Assembly (NCBI RefSeq): GCF_000276685.1
Contig: NC_018108.1
Location: 310,001-374,000, forward strand
Length of the DNA stretch: 64,000 nucleotides
DNA from: Taylorella equigenitalis ATCC 35865
GTDB taxonomy: Bacteria > Pseudomonadota > Gammaproteobacteria > Burkholderiales > Burkholderiaceae_B
Direction of reading: 5' to 3'
Under the pieces are notes generated by a model. It saw only the letters and a list, made by a program, of their open reading frames with translations, had not been told where the DNA came from and ran no database searches. The position numbers were made by a program, and so were the translations under genes. Of this stretch, positions 48,301-57,353 are shown one piece after another (within the stretch, counting starts at the first letter, position 1; each line of letters begins with the position of its first letter).

Positions 48301-50296
48301 TATCGTGAAGATTGGGGCTGATAGCGATAGCAATGGTAAAGTATCCGTCATAGGCAAAGATGGAGCTAATTCGACAGATTTGAAACACGACGGATTAGCT
48401 ATTAAAGATGCGTCAGGCACATCAAATCTTGGTACAAATGCTCAGGGTACGGGCGGTGTGGAAGATTTGGTTGCAAATGCCTCTGCGAAAAAACGTCGTC
48501 TAACTCACACTGTTGATGGAAAAACGGAAGAAATCGCAACCCTCAACGATGGCTTAATCGTCAAGGGTAACACCACTGATAAAGCAGGCGTTAAGCTTAA
48601 CAATGCAGTCAAGGTGGCTGGTGCGGACTCAAACACTAAATGGGAAGACTTCGATGGTGGCGAAAATATTATGACCAAAGTCGAAACTGTGAACGGTGAA
48701 ACAGTGATTCGCGTTGCTATGAAGAAAGACCTTAAACTAAAAGATGGTAACTTCGGCGGTGACGGCAAGGATGGCTCAGTTACTGTCTCAAACGGAGACG
48801 GAACGGAAACTGTATCTATCAATCCAGATAAAATTAACTTCACTGGCGTTCCTGGAAAAGACGGCCAACCAGCTGTTAATGCGGGCATCCAGATGTCACA
48901 AGACGTGCCAAATCACGTAGACGGCACTAAACCAGCAACTCGTCTACAAGTGGTAAATGGAGATCAGGTTGATCATGTAGCTACTATGAACGATGGTTTG
49001 AAATTCAGTGCGAATACTGGAGAAGATTCAGCAAATAAACTGAACACCACAGTGAATATCAAGGGTGACACGGCCAATACAAATTGGTCGGAATTTGACG
49101 ATGGTCGAAATATCATGACCAAAATTGAGGCTAACGAAAAGGGTGAAACTGATATCACCGTTGCACTTAAACGTGATATCGCAGTGGATACTGCCGTGGT
49201 CGGTACAGCTCCTGTTGAAGCGAAAGACGGCCAACCTGCAATCGCTGGTAAGGATGGCAATATCACCGTCGTAAACAAAAATGGCAAAACCGCTATAGTT
49301 ATTAATTCTGCAGGTGATACTGGTCCTGAAATTGCAGTTAACAAACCTGATTCTGCAGAAGGCACTAAACTTACAACCAACGGTTTAGAAATAAGCAAAA
49401 ACGGTCCTGATGCTACGAAACCGACCAAGGCGGTTGTATCTATAGCTCCTAACGGTGTGCCTAGTGTATCGGAAGATGCTAGCAGCTCCAAACCACGGCT
49501 GACATTGGCTTCGGGCGGGAAAACGGAGAGCATTGCCACAATGAACGATGGCTTGAAATTCCAAGGCGACGTTGAAAGCGTGGATAAGTTGCTTTCTAAC
49601 ACCCTGACCATGGTTGGCGGTGAGACTGACGAGAAAAAACTGACTACGGTTGAGGCTGATAAAAACATCGGCGTAATCGTCAAGGACGTGGCAGATGCTG
49701 GCTCTCGAGCTCCTGCAGATAAGGTTATGCAAGTTCGTCTAGCTAAAAAACTGAAAGGCCTTGAGTCTGCGGAATTCAAGCCAGTTGATGCGGGTGGCAA
49801 TGCTACTGGACAATCCATCATGATAGGTGCAGGCGGAGTTACTGTCACTAAAGGCGGTAATACGGCTTCATTTAGCGAAGACGGATTGCGAGTCGGAGAA
49901 AACGGACCTAGCATGACCTCAAACGGTATCAATGCTGGCGGTATGCCTGTGACCAACGTAGGCACTCCTATCAAAGCAAACGATGCAGCTACTAAGGGTT
50001 ATGTTGATGCTGAACTAGCAAAACAACAAAATCAGCTTGGCAATAACATCGAAGAAGTCCGTAAAGATGCATTAGGTGCTTCAGCTATGGCAATAGCTAC
50101 GGCCGGACTGCCACAAGCTTACATACCAGGTAAGAGTGCGTTTGCAGTAGCAGGCGGAGCTGTAAAAGGGCATTCAGCCTTTGCTATGGGTATATCTACG
50201 ATATCAGATAGCGGTAAGTGGATACTAAAAGGCACTGTGTCTGGTGACGGAAGAACCCAAGTAGGCGGTTCTATAGGAGCTGCTTATCAATGGTAA
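42386..50296 (+). CDS. Trimeric autotransporter adhesin 1 (YadA type, ESPR-containing)
   Basis: 2636-aa type Vc surface adhesin. Residues 1-52 form an extended signal peptide: ESPR part MNTIFKTIYNEVLGAWVAVS, then a basic stretch, a hydrophobic core and SFA as likely cleavage site. The passenger starts with a YadA-like head of short AIG/AFG repeats (about 65-540, e.g. STAIGSNN, SIAIGN), interrupted by a non-repeat insert (about 150-195), and then a neck (ENSTDAINGSQLF). After it comes a stalk with long internal repeats (about 800-1730) and further connector blocks. The last about 90 residues are the coiled-coil and four-strand membrane anchor ending GGSIGAAYQW. Such proteins bind host matrix or cells; ligand unknown. 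The frame is intact. Confidence 0.95.
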   Translation: MNTIFKTIYNEVLGAWVAVSEITKTGGKKSKNKMLSTAIIVTIAGGASVSFAQTTVPDNKNNVVDGGKSVAVGEENKVYGGASLGFGTQNLIGFTDAKAGNALVAGFRNISTANYSTAIGSNNMSTSVDSLAFGKGNFTGDFTKFSAIRTKAGTGANQPGNGGTWNALETKLNETVAKYNLTAISAANLKEMQAIGVQNLAINLGALAFGNRNISAGQRSIAIGNESVALKNNSTALGYKNLVNGIVANAFGAQNTVEAHNGLAVGVGNKVTGLYGISIGNASVTGADLTTLQNISTVSGVHSISLGNSNAVKGQYALVVGKSSRAYLDNSIAIGSKSISKGLNSTAIGSTAQAMNASSLAVGHNAISLGDKSISIGNAQSLEKSTTAIGSNAKAWVFHSTAIGNTSEARGESSLAVGQNNKSYVAHSFSAGDWNSIKGRYAGSFGYHNNINNHGSYSYGNENTIDSNLSMAIGSSNNINSSADRTFILGRGINATHQNSVILGNKSESKAATAISSAKISGLSVTSFAGVGNAEYGVVSVGSNIKKEYFKDDLFTKNGNDPALKKRNSPEYIEYLAKIAFKKQELIKARLTDNPDADISDITDDYAIAKIKEGDANFKEPEWTPKLNQDQLNAAHKLGPRQIVNVAAGAVNENSTDAINGSQLFQVAKAIIDNGIKVQGDAGNAKTVKIGETVRIEGNASWADTDQGNNIATNTTGTGIMIGLKKALTGMTSGDFGGTVINADGVKVADNIKLADAGLTVGSVVIQPNKATVSGLQNPTANDEAVNLGYLTTKLTDLTNGGIKFTGNDGGDHTLKLGQKITIKGLANYADTDGGANIATQASDGQLLIGLKKALTGLTSVAIENGPTLSNAGIDAGGKPISNLKPATDTSGPNDAANVQYVKDKVEALKNAGYTLTGDSGTTGVKPIGSSIVFTGDANISTAASGTGVAIALKPNLTGLTSGTFGDTVINGDGVKVADNIKLADDGLTAGNVRIDPASNKITGLEAPTDDKDAVNKKFLDDAVKGLADGGIKFTGNDGGDHTLKLGQKITIKGTANYADTDGGANIATQASDGQLLIGLKKALTGLTSVAIENGPTLSNAGIDAGGKPISNLKPATDTSGPNDAANVQYVKDAVKGLTDSGYTLKGDADATQLFKVGSTIAFTGDANITSTVSANGISLALKPDLTGLTSGTFGDTVINGDGVKVADNIKLADDGLTAGNVRIDPTSNKITGLEAPTDDKDAVNKKFLDDAVKGLTDGGIKFTGNDGGDHTLKLGQKITIKGLANYADTDGGANIATQASDGQLLIGLKKALTGLTSFTTEGGTVLDDTGLAVKDGPSVKKDGIDAGGKKISNLKPADENSADNDAANVKFVKDAVKGLTDSGYTLKGDADATQLFKVGSTIAFTGDANITSTVSANGISLALKPDLTGLTSGTFGDTVINGDGVKVADNIKLADDGLTAGNVRIDPTSNKITGLEAPTDDKDAVNKKFLDDAVKGLTDGGIKFTGNDGGDHTLKLGQKITIKGTANYADTDGGANIATQASDGQLLIGLKKALTGLTSVAIENGPTLSNAGIDAGGKPISNLKPATDTSGPNDAANVQYVKDKVDALKNEGYTLTGDSGTTGVKPIGSSIAFTGDENLTTTASNTGVAIALNKSLQNMQSVAISNGPILNADGLKINDNVKLGSDGLTAGNVRIDPTSNKISGIEAPTDDKDAANKKYVDDHITNLNNNPLTFETNDGSTPKKLGDTLKIKGSDSNATKDNFDLSNIMTWIDENGVLRIGIRKSLELSSIKASDGAGKSATLNPDSLVFEGVDGKNGADGTVTMKVTTTGPADVKGNTLNRLSLNDVSIATLNDGFKYAGNVGGPISVTLNQTINIQGATANTNAKLFDGGKNVMTEVAQDGDGVKYTVAIKKSPEFENVTLTGTPAEGSTVAKPGKLAIQDGANKDKIIATVDGKGNSEIALKGASDKDIVKIGADSDSNGKVSVIGKDGANSTDLKHDGLAIKDASGTSNLGTNAQGTGGVEDLVANASAKKRRLTHTVDGKTEEIATLNDGLIVKGNTTDKAGVKLNNAVKVAGADSNTKWEDFDGGENIMTKVETVNGETVIRVAMKKDLKLKDGNFGGDGKDGSVTVSNGDGTETVSINPDKINFTGVPGKDGQPAVNAGIQMSQDVPNHVDGTKPATRLQVVNGDQVDHVATMNDGLKFSANTGEDSANKLNTTVNIKGDTANTNWSEFDDGRNIMTKIEANEKGETDITVALKRDIAVDTAVVGTAPVEAKDGQPAIAGKDGNITVVNKNGKTAIVINSAGDTGPEIAVNKPDSAEGTKLTTNGLEISKNGPDATKPTKAVVSIAPNGVPSVSEDASSSKPRLTLASGGKTESIATMNDGLKFQGDVESVDKLLSNTLTMVGGETDEKKLTTVEADKNIGVIVKDVADAGSRAPADKVMQVRLAKKLKGLESAEFKPVDAGGNATGQSIMIGAGGVTVTKGGNTASFSEDGLRVGENGPSMTSNGINAGGMPVTNVGTPIKANDAATKGYVDAELAKQQNQLGNNIEEVRKDALGASAMAIATAGLPQAYIPGKSAFAVAGGAVKGHSAFAMGISTISDSGKWILKGTVSGDGRTQVGGSIGAAYQW
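44786..47570 (+). repeat. Four 687-726 bp tandem repeats in the stalk of adhesin 1
   Basis: Units begin at GGCGGAATCAAA near 44786, 45473, 46160 and 46886 (spacing 687, 687 and 726 bp). Each encodes a block starting GGIKFTGNDGGDHTLKLGQK. Some parts are identical over about 400 bp between units (45776-46184 against 46502-46910), which means recent duplication or conversion. Confidence 0.95.
48107..48687 (+). repeat. 581-bp block shared with adhesin 3
   Basis: Matches 59228-59808 without gaps and with three differences (at 48375, and T/C changes in CACCACTGA and GATGGTGG). Sequence outside both ends is clearly diverged. Confidence 0.95.
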
Positions 50297-50312
50297 TTTG
50301 ATTGTGGCTTCT

Positions 50313-50373
50313 GGGCTTGGGCACGGGTTCGTGGAGCTTCGTGCCTCGGGCTTGGGCACGGGCACGGGTTCGT
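50313..50373 (+). repeat. GC-rich direct repeats after adhesin 1
   Basis: GGGCTTGGGCACGGG followed by TTCGT occurs at 50313 and, with an added CACGGG, at 50348. The patch is far richer in G+C than its surroundings. No gene lies in 50297-50739; besides this it holds a terminator and T tracts. Confidence 0.85.
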
Positions 50374-50481
50374 TGGACTTGGTGCTTTGAAACTATGCAA
50401 AAATGTAATGCAAAATTGCATTTAATAAAGCCACAAATATTATATTTAATCTGAATATTTTCTAAGTTCAGTAGCAATTTT

Positions 50482-50507
50482 AGACCTCCGAATGGAGGTC
50501 TTTTTTT
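50482..50507 (+). terminator. Strong terminator of adhesin 1
   Basis: AGACCTCC, loop GAAT, GGAGGTCT, then a run of T. Stem is perfect over 8 bp. Confidence 0.93.
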
Positions 50508-50700
50508 GCTCCAACATATTGATTTTCTACAACATTTATATCCAAATCAAGCCTACAAACCGCATAAATTTTGTTCAAATTGTTGTATATACAACAAAAT
50601 GTTATTAATAAGGTTACTAAATTATTGTAATGATATGTAATCTTATGGTAATGTTTCACTCTTTTTCAAAATTAGGGTAATCCACTATAGGGTTCAATAA

Positions 50701-50727
50701 TTTTTTTTATTTTTGATTACTTTTTTT
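50701..50727 (+). repeat. T tracts in front of adhesin 2
   Basis: T8 (50701-50708), T5 (50710-50714) and T7 (50721-50727) lie 13 to 39 bp before ATG 50740, over the likely promoter or leader. Tract lengths could affect spacing. Confidence 0.8.
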
Positions 50728-50739
50728 ATTGGGTGCTTT

Positions 50740-53700
50740 ATGAACAAAATTTACAAATCTATTTACAACGAAGTGCTCGGCACTTGGGTTGCAATTTCTG
50801 AAGTCGCAAAAGCTGGTGGTAAAAAATCTAAGTCAAAGATGTTGTCATCAGTTATTTTAGGAATGGTGCTAGGTACAGCAGGAATTGCTGGTGATGTGTG
50901 GGGGTATGTATCAAATGGTTCGAATGTTGCTAAAGGTGAAGATTCTACTTCAGTTGGTGAGCACAATAATGTGGATGGAAATAAATCGACTGGCATTGGA
51001 AATTATAACTATGTAAAAGGTGTAGATGGCATTGCTAGTGGTACTTCTAATGTTATTAAACAATCGCAATCAGGTTCATTAGGTTCTTGGAATTTTAATG
51101 AGGGAGTTCAATCTTTTACTTATGGTTTCTTAAACTATGCATTAGGGGATAACGGAATTGCCTTAGGAAGTAAGAATTATGCAGTTGGAAATAATTCCAC
51201 TGTTTTAGGATTAGAATCCTATTCGGGAGATATTTCAAAATTTGTCTACAACAAAACAAAAAAAATTGATTCATATAGTGATCTTCAAAGACTTGGATCA
51301 TTAATAAGTAGTTTAAAGACTTCTTACAATATTGATTCTGTACCGACTGCTAAAAATGGGTTAGCTCTTGGATTCTACAGTTTTGCATTCAATAACTACT
51401 CTTTAGCACTAGGTAATTCAACGATTTCATCGGGGGATAAGTCTATTGCACTAGGAAATGCTGCTGTCTCTCTAAATAATAATGACATTGCAATAGGTAC
51501 GAATGCATTGGCAGGGTTTTCTAATTTGAGAGTAGATTCCATAAGATATGGGACTGAGAATTACAATTTAGTTGATAACTTATTAACTAATAAATATGGA
51601 AGATTTAGCGATGTGAAAATAGCCAGTAGAGAGAGATTGGATGGGACAAGAGTTGAAGCTATGGAGATGATTGCAAAAGCATTGGAAAATCCCAGTCCAG
51701 AATTAATGGGGGCATCTTCCCAAATTGCAATAGGAGAGGATACTGTTGCCATGGGTAGACAGGTTTTGGCTGTAGGGGCAACTAACAGAGCGTTTGGTAG
51801 AAATTCCTCTGCTGTTGGTAAGGGTAATTTTGCTCATGGGGACGCAGCACAAGCATTTGGGAACTGGAATATTTCAATAGGAAGTAATGCAGTGAGCGTT
51901 GGAAACAGAAATGATGCAACTGGTATAAAAAGTATATCAGCAGGATTCGAGAATAGGTCATATGGTAATTACTCAACAGCTATTGGATATCAAAATATAT
52001 CTACTTCTATTCATAGTAGTGCAGTAGGTCATTCAAATAATGTAAATGCAAAATTCGCAAATGCATTTGGGTACAAAAACATTGTTTCCTCTATGGGTTC
52101 TACATCAGTAGGTGTACTAAATAGTGTTAATGGAATATCAAGCATTGCGTTTGGAGTTGGCAATGAAATTGCTGGTCCATACTCAATTGCAATTGGCACA
52201 GGAACTATTACAGAGGATATTAATAATTCTTTAGTTAATTCTAGAACCAATGTAACAGGTAGTCATTCAATTTCAATTGGAAACCACAACTTAATAGATT
52301 CTGATCAAATTGTAGCTATAGGAAATTCAATAGAATCTTCTTTAGTCTCGAACTCAGTTATTTTGGGAAACAATTCAAGGGGTGCAGTTGTTACTGAAAT
52401 ACCAACATCTCTTAAAGTGGCGTTTGGAGGTGTTAGTGGAGGGATTGAAATAAATAATAATTGGGTAGGTAGATCTTCATTGGCTAACGGGTCAATATCA
52501 GTTGGTTCACAAGGTAAAGAGAGGCAAATAAAACATGTGGCTACAGGTTCAATTTCAGAAACGAGTACAGATGCTATCAATGGATCTCAGTTATTCTCAT
52601 CAATCCAAGCTATTGGAAATGTTCCAATAAAATTTAAAACCGATGGAATCGGCGAGTTGAGCAGAAATCTTGGTCATAAAATTACTTTTCGGGGCGGTGC
52701 TAATACTTTAAGTCTTACAGAAAATAACATTGGAGTTAATATAAGCAATGAGGGTATAGACATAAAGCTAGCTAGAGATATACAAGCAATTGAAAGTATC
52801 AGTACTGTCGATGGAACAAAACTTAGCGATTTTGGATTAGACATTACAGACGGTCCCAAGATTATTAAAGAAGGTATAAATGTAAATAATAAAAAAATTG
52901 TTAATTTGCAAACAGGTATCAATGAAACAGATGCTGCAAACATAAAAAATGTTACTGATTCAGTTAATGAATTAAAAAATTTAGGATACACATTAGAAGG
53001 TGATAACAATTCAAGAAACAAATTTCAAATAGGTTCCTCTATTTTATTTAATGGAGATAAGAATATAACCACGTTAGTTGGTTCAAATGGAATTAGCTTA
53101 GAATTAAATAAGAACATTACAGGAGTTTCTAGGATTGCTTTTGAAGAAAATGCATCTATAACAAGTTCTGAACTAAAGTTTAATGATAAAGTTAAGTTTG
53201 GAATTAACGGGTTGACAGTCGGTAATGGGATTAATCTTAATGGAAACGGTTTAAATATAGGAGAAATAACTATAGATCCTAGTACCAATCGACTTTCTGG
53301 ATTAGAAAAACCAATTAACGATAATGATGCAGTAAATTTAGCTTTTCTAAATGAAAAGTTTTTATCTGTACCGCCTGGAAGTTTTTTTATTGATGCAAAT
53401 ATTGGGGGTAAAGTAAATTTTTCATTAGGAGGTACCCTTAAGATTTCTGGACTTGCAGAGTATAGTGAAACAGATTCTGGAGCAAATATATCAACTAAAC
53501 TGGATGGAAATTCAGTAATAATAGGACTTAAAAAATCTTTATCTCAACTTGATAGTGTTGCTCTTTCAAACGGTACTAAATTAAATAATGATGGTCTGTT
53601 AATAAATGACGGTCCATCATTGACCACAAATGGAATAGATGCTAATGATAAAGTAATCACAAATGTACGTGTTGGTTCAAACGAATATGATGCTACTAAT

Positions 53701-56700
53701 GTGAAATTTGTTAAAGAAGAAGTAAAAAAATTAGTTGATTTGGGATATAAATTTAAGGGAGATAAAGAAAAAGAAATCAATTTCCCAATTGGTTCAACAA
53801 TAAAATTCATAGGTGATAAAAATATAAATTCATCTTTAGACAATGAGGGAATAAATATAACTCTAAATACTACTTTAAGAGGAATAGATAATGTAGAATT
53901 TAAAGATGGAACTTCAATTAGTGGTGATGGCTTATATTTTATTAATGGTAATAAAGTAGGTCTTAATCAGATTAAATTGGGTTCTTTAAATTTAGATTCA
54001 AGTGGCTTTATTTCTGGGTTATCTGAGCCTACTGAACAAGATCAAGCTGTAAATAAGAAATATGTTGATTTTGCATTAAAAAATACTGTATCAAGTTTAA
54101 CAATAGATGGAATCAAGTATTCAGCAAATGATGGGGGTGACTTTACTCTGCAGTTAGGTGAAAAACTATCAGTAGAGGGAAAAGATTCTAATTTTATAGA
54201 TACTGATTTGGGTTTAAATATTTCTACTAAATCAGAAGCTGGAAAAATCATAATTGGTTTGAAGAAATCTCTTGTTGGGTTAGAGTCAGCGGAAATTGGA
54301 TCCAATATATTAAATGATGAAGGATTAAAAATTTTAGGCGGACCATCCATTACTAAATCTGGAATATATGCTAACAATAAAATTATTCAAAATGTTGCTT
54401 ATGGATCTGCAGACAATGATGCTTCAAATGTTAGATTCGTAAAAGATAAAATACAAGCCCTTAAAGAAGAAGGCTACATACTAAAAGCAGATGAAGGTGA
54501 AGGTAAAAAATTCGCTATAGGTACTTCGGTTGTATTTTATGGCGATAAAAATATAACTTCAGAAGTTACATCTGAGGGATTTAAAACCAAACTAAATTCT
54601 TCATTAACTGATATTGAAAGTATAGAAATTAAAGATGGTCCATTACTAAATTCGGAGGGCTTATCTTTTGATGAAAAAACCAAATTTACGAAAGAACTAG
54701 TTAAAGTTGGTTCAGTTCAGATTACATCTGATGGAAAAATATCTGGTATACAAACACCTACTGAAGACAATCATGCAACCAATAAAGGCTATGTAGATGG
54801 TCAGATTGCCATGGTAAAAAATAACTTGAGTACCTTGCAAGATAGTCCTCTGAACTTTGCTACCAACATAGGTGATACGCCAAAAAAACTTGGTGAAACA
54901 GTATCCATAAAAGGGGACGATTCTAATAATAATGCCAACAAAAACGAATTTGATTCTTCAAATGTTATGACTTGGATTGATGACAAAGGCATCTTAAGAA
55001 TAGGTGTTCGTAAAGATATCAAGCTGTCGAAGATTAAAGCTGAAGATGCATCGTCTGGTCAATCTTCAGAGTTAACTCCAAATTCTCTTGTTTTTAATGG
55101 TGTGGATAATAAATCTGGTGAAGATGGAAAAATAACTCTGGACGTAACAACAAACGGAGAAGCCGATGTCACAGGGAAGACTGCTCCAAGACTACAGATA
55201 AATGGAGTGGACTTTGCTACGTTGAATGATGGAATGAAATACGTTGCCAACTCAGGTCAGCCACAAAATGTGAAATTGAACAATACCATAACAGTCAAGG
55301 GTGCTGAAAAGAACACTGACGTGACTCTTTTTGATGGCGGTGAAAATGTCATGACCACTATCGAACAAGACGGAAAGGGCGTGAAGTACACGGTTGCTTT
55401 CAAAAAAGTACCTGAGTTTGCTGGTCTCACTGTTGGTGGAATGTTGGCAAATGAAAAATCTCCGAACATTATATTGAAATCTTTAGATGGTGAAGAAAAA
55501 TTCTCAGCGACAGTGGATGAGGAGGGTGCAGGCATTGTCACCGTAACTGGTAATGATTCCGAACTAAAAACTGATCTCATGCACGATGGTCTTACGATTA
55601 ATGATGTAGATGGATTCTCAAAGTTAGGCACTTCAACTGAAGGTATGGGTAGCCTTTCAACTCCTGACAAAACTAAACGTCGCTTAACTCACAGCTACAA
55701 CATTGGATCTGAGGAGGTTGTTGATGAAGAATTAGCAACGCTCAATGATGGTCTAAAAATCGAAGCTAACATTGCAGATGGTAGTGGTCATGCGAGTTTA
55801 AATACAAAAGTAAAAATAGTTGGATCAGATAAAAACAGAACTTGGGAAGAATTTGATTCTGGCTACAATATCATGACAAAAATCGAAAAAACTGAAGATG
55901 GGGAAACAGTTATTCGTGTAGCTTTGCGTAATGATCTTAATGTGAAGAGTGGCTCCTTTGGCGGTTCTGGGACGGACGGATTTTTAAATATTAAAAATGA
56001 GCACGGAAAAGAAGGCATTACAATCACCCCATCTGAGATACGTTTTAACAATACTAAGAAGTTACTTTCGAAAGATCATAACCAGCAGGATGAAGTATCT
56101 ATGGGTATCACGATGACTCATAGCGGTTCTCCTAATCTTTTGAGTGGCGAGTCTGTTACACGCATACAAATAACTGATAATTCGGGTACTCCTACGGCTG
56201 AGGTTGCAACCATGAATGACGGTTTGAGATTTAAGGGCGATACTGAGGATGTATTGGAGAAGCCTCTTTCAAATACATTGACCATAATTGGTGGCGAATC
56301 GGATGCAAGCAAGTTAACGGCTCTTGAGGATAAAAATATCGGTGTAATTGCTCATAATTTGAGTGCTAACGATACTAAAATTTCTTCTGAAAAAGTACTA
56401 ACCGTTCGTATGTCTAGAAATCTGAAAGGCTTACATAGTGCTGAATTCAAAACGCTTGATGAGAGTGGCAATGCCTCTGGTAAGTCTATTCGTATTGATG
56501 ATGCTGGTGTTACCATTGCCAAAGGTGAAAAAGGCGTACAACTTAGTGAAGAAGGGCTAACAATAGGTGAGAAAGGGCCATCTATTACCAATAATGGTAT
56601 CAATGCAGGCGGAATGAGCATCTCCAACGTGGGAATTCCGACAGAAGCACATCATGCAAGTTCCAAGGGTTATGTTGATAGAGAACTTGCGAATGTTCAA

Positions 56701-56967
56701 GGTCAGCTAGGAAGCAAAATCCAAGAGGCACGCAAAGACTCATTGGGCGGAGCTGCGATGGCGATGGCTACGGCTGGTCTCCCTCAGGCATATAAGCCAG
56801 GAAAGAGTGCATTTGCGGTTTCTGGTGGTGTTGTCGCTGGACAATCAGCTTTTGCAATGGGTCTATCTACAATTTCTGAAGATGGAAAATGGATAATCAA
56901 GGGTTCTGTTTCTAGTGATTCTCGTAGCCAAGTTGGCGGCTCTATTGGTGCTGCATATCAATGGTGA
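50740..56967 (+). CDS. Trimeric autotransporter adhesin 2 (YadA type, ESPR-containing)
   Basis: 2075 aa from ATG 50740, where the ESPR starts (MNKIYKSIYNEVLGTWVAIS). An upstream in-frame start at 50713 would precede the ESPR and is not used. Signal region to about residue 52, head of short repeats (e.g. GIALGSKN, SIALGN) broken by two inserts, neck TSTDAINGSQLF, a long stalk whose blocks follow the same plan as adhesin 1 but differ widely in sequence and codon use (more AT), and an anchor ending GGSIGAAYQW. The last third (ca. 54800 on) is closer to adhesin 1 than the middle. Frame intact; weak Shine-Dalgarno (GGG) and T tracts before it. Confidence 0.93.
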   Translation: MNKIYKSIYNEVLGTWVAISEVAKAGGKKSKSKMLSSVILGMVLGTAGIAGDVWGYVSNGSNVAKGEDSTSVGEHNNVDGNKSTGIGNYNYVKGVDGIASGTSNVIKQSQSGSLGSWNFNEGVQSFTYGFLNYALGDNGIALGSKNYAVGNNSTVLGLESYSGDISKFVYNKTKKIDSYSDLQRLGSLISSLKTSYNIDSVPTAKNGLALGFYSFAFNNYSLALGNSTISSGDKSIALGNAAVSLNNNDIAIGTNALAGFSNLRVDSIRYGTENYNLVDNLLTNKYGRFSDVKIASRERLDGTRVEAMEMIAKALENPSPELMGASSQIAIGEDTVAMGRQVLAVGATNRAFGRNSSAVGKGNFAHGDAAQAFGNWNISIGSNAVSVGNRNDATGIKSISAGFENRSYGNYSTAIGYQNISTSIHSSAVGHSNNVNAKFANAFGYKNIVSSMGSTSVGVLNSVNGISSIAFGVGNEIAGPYSIAIGTGTITEDINNSLVNSRTNVTGSHSISIGNHNLIDSDQIVAIGNSIESSLVSNSVILGNNSRGAVVTEIPTSLKVAFGGVSGGIEINNNWVGRSSLANGSISVGSQGKERQIKHVATGSISETSTDAINGSQLFSSIQAIGNVPIKFKTDGIGELSRNLGHKITFRGGANTLSLTENNIGVNISNEGIDIKLARDIQAIESISTVDGTKLSDFGLDITDGPKIIKEGINVNNKKIVNLQTGINETDAANIKNVTDSVNELKNLGYTLEGDNNSRNKFQIGSSILFNGDKNITTLVGSNGISLELNKNITGVSRIAFEENASITSSELKFNDKVKFGINGLTVGNGINLNGNGLNIGEITIDPSTNRLSGLEKPINDNDAVNLAFLNEKFLSVPPGSFFIDANIGGKVNFSLGGTLKISGLAEYSETDSGANISTKLDGNSVIIGLKKSLSQLDSVALSNGTKLNNDGLLINDGPSLTTNGIDANDKVITNVRVGSNEYDATNVKFVKEEVKKLVDLGYKFKGDKEKEINFPIGSTIKFIGDKNINSSLDNEGINITLNTTLRGIDNVEFKDGTSISGDGLYFINGNKVGLNQIKLGSLNLDSSGFISGLSEPTEQDQAVNKKYVDFALKNTVSSLTIDGIKYSANDGGDFTLQLGEKLSVEGKDSNFIDTDLGLNISTKSEAGKIIIGLKKSLVGLESAEIGSNILNDEGLKILGGPSITKSGIYANNKIIQNVAYGSADNDASNVRFVKDKIQALKEEGYILKADEGEGKKFAIGTSVVFYGDKNITSEVTSEGFKTKLNSSLTDIESIEIKDGPLLNSEGLSFDEKTKFTKELVKVGSVQITSDGKISGIQTPTEDNHATNKGYVDGQIAMVKNNLSTLQDSPLNFATNIGDTPKKLGETVSIKGDDSNNNANKNEFDSSNVMTWIDDKGILRIGVRKDIKLSKIKAEDASSGQSSELTPNSLVFNGVDNKSGEDGKITLDVTTNGEADVTGKTAPRLQINGVDFATLNDGMKYVANSGQPQNVKLNNTITVKGAEKNTDVTLFDGGENVMTTIEQDGKGVKYTVAFKKVPEFAGLTVGGMLANEKSPNIILKSLDGEEKFSATVDEEGAGIVTVTGNDSELKTDLMHDGLTINDVDGFSKLGTSTEGMGSLSTPDKTKRRLTHSYNIGSEEVVDEELATLNDGLKIEANIADGSGHASLNTKVKIVGSDKNRTWEEFDSGYNIMTKIEKTEDGETVIRVALRNDLNVKSGSFGGSGTDGFLNIKNEHGKEGITITPSEIRFNNTKKLLSKDHNQQDEVSMGITMTHSGSPNLLSGESVTRIQITDNSGTPTAEVATMNDGLRFKGDTEDVLEKPLSNTLTIIGGESDASKLTALEDKNIGVIAHNLSANDTKISSEKVLTVRMSRNLKGLHSAEFKTLDESGNASGKSIRIDDAGVTIAKGEKGVQLSEEGLTIGEKGPSITNNGINAGGMSISNVGIPTEAHHASSKGYVDRELANVQGQLGSKIQEARKDSLGGAAMAMATAGLPQAYKPGKSAFAVSGGVVAGQSAFAMGLSTISEDGKWIIKGSVSSDSRSQVGGSIGAAYQW

Positions 56968-57088
56968 TTTTAAGTGAGGTTGCTGTTCTTCTTTTGCTAT
57001 GTTTTATATTTTTTGCTTGAAATGGATTTCTGATTGAGATGTTTACTAAAAGTTTAGTTGTAAATTAATCTTTAGATACTTGATTTTG

Positions 57089-57125
57089 GGTCTTGAGTTT
57101 GTTTAAATTCAGGACCTATTTTTCT
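57089..57125 (+). terminator. Terminator of adhesin 2
   Basis: GGTCTTGA, 12-base loop, TCAGGACC with one G-T pair, then TATTTTTCT. The rest of 56968-57353 is AT-rich with no gene. Confidence 0.7.
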
Positions 57126-57353
57126 ATATTTTACGGGTGCTATTTTTACGTTTGTTCGGAATTGTAAATAACTTGGGTTTTGAGTTATTAAGCATATCAA
57201 TTATGGATATAAAAATGAATTGGATATGTGTAATTTTTATTCATGATTTTTAAAAAAATATAACAGCTATATTTTCAATTTAAAAGTAGGATATTTTATA
57301 TTTTAAACGTTTTTTCTGATTTTTGTTTATAGATAATTTATTTAAAAGATTAA

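Noticed and set aside
48973-49974. Long minus-strand frame (333 codons) and other antisense frames in the adhesins
   Set aside because: They are mirror frames of repetitive adhesin coding sequence: low-complexity products rich in S, P, L and F, with no ribosome sites or family motifs.
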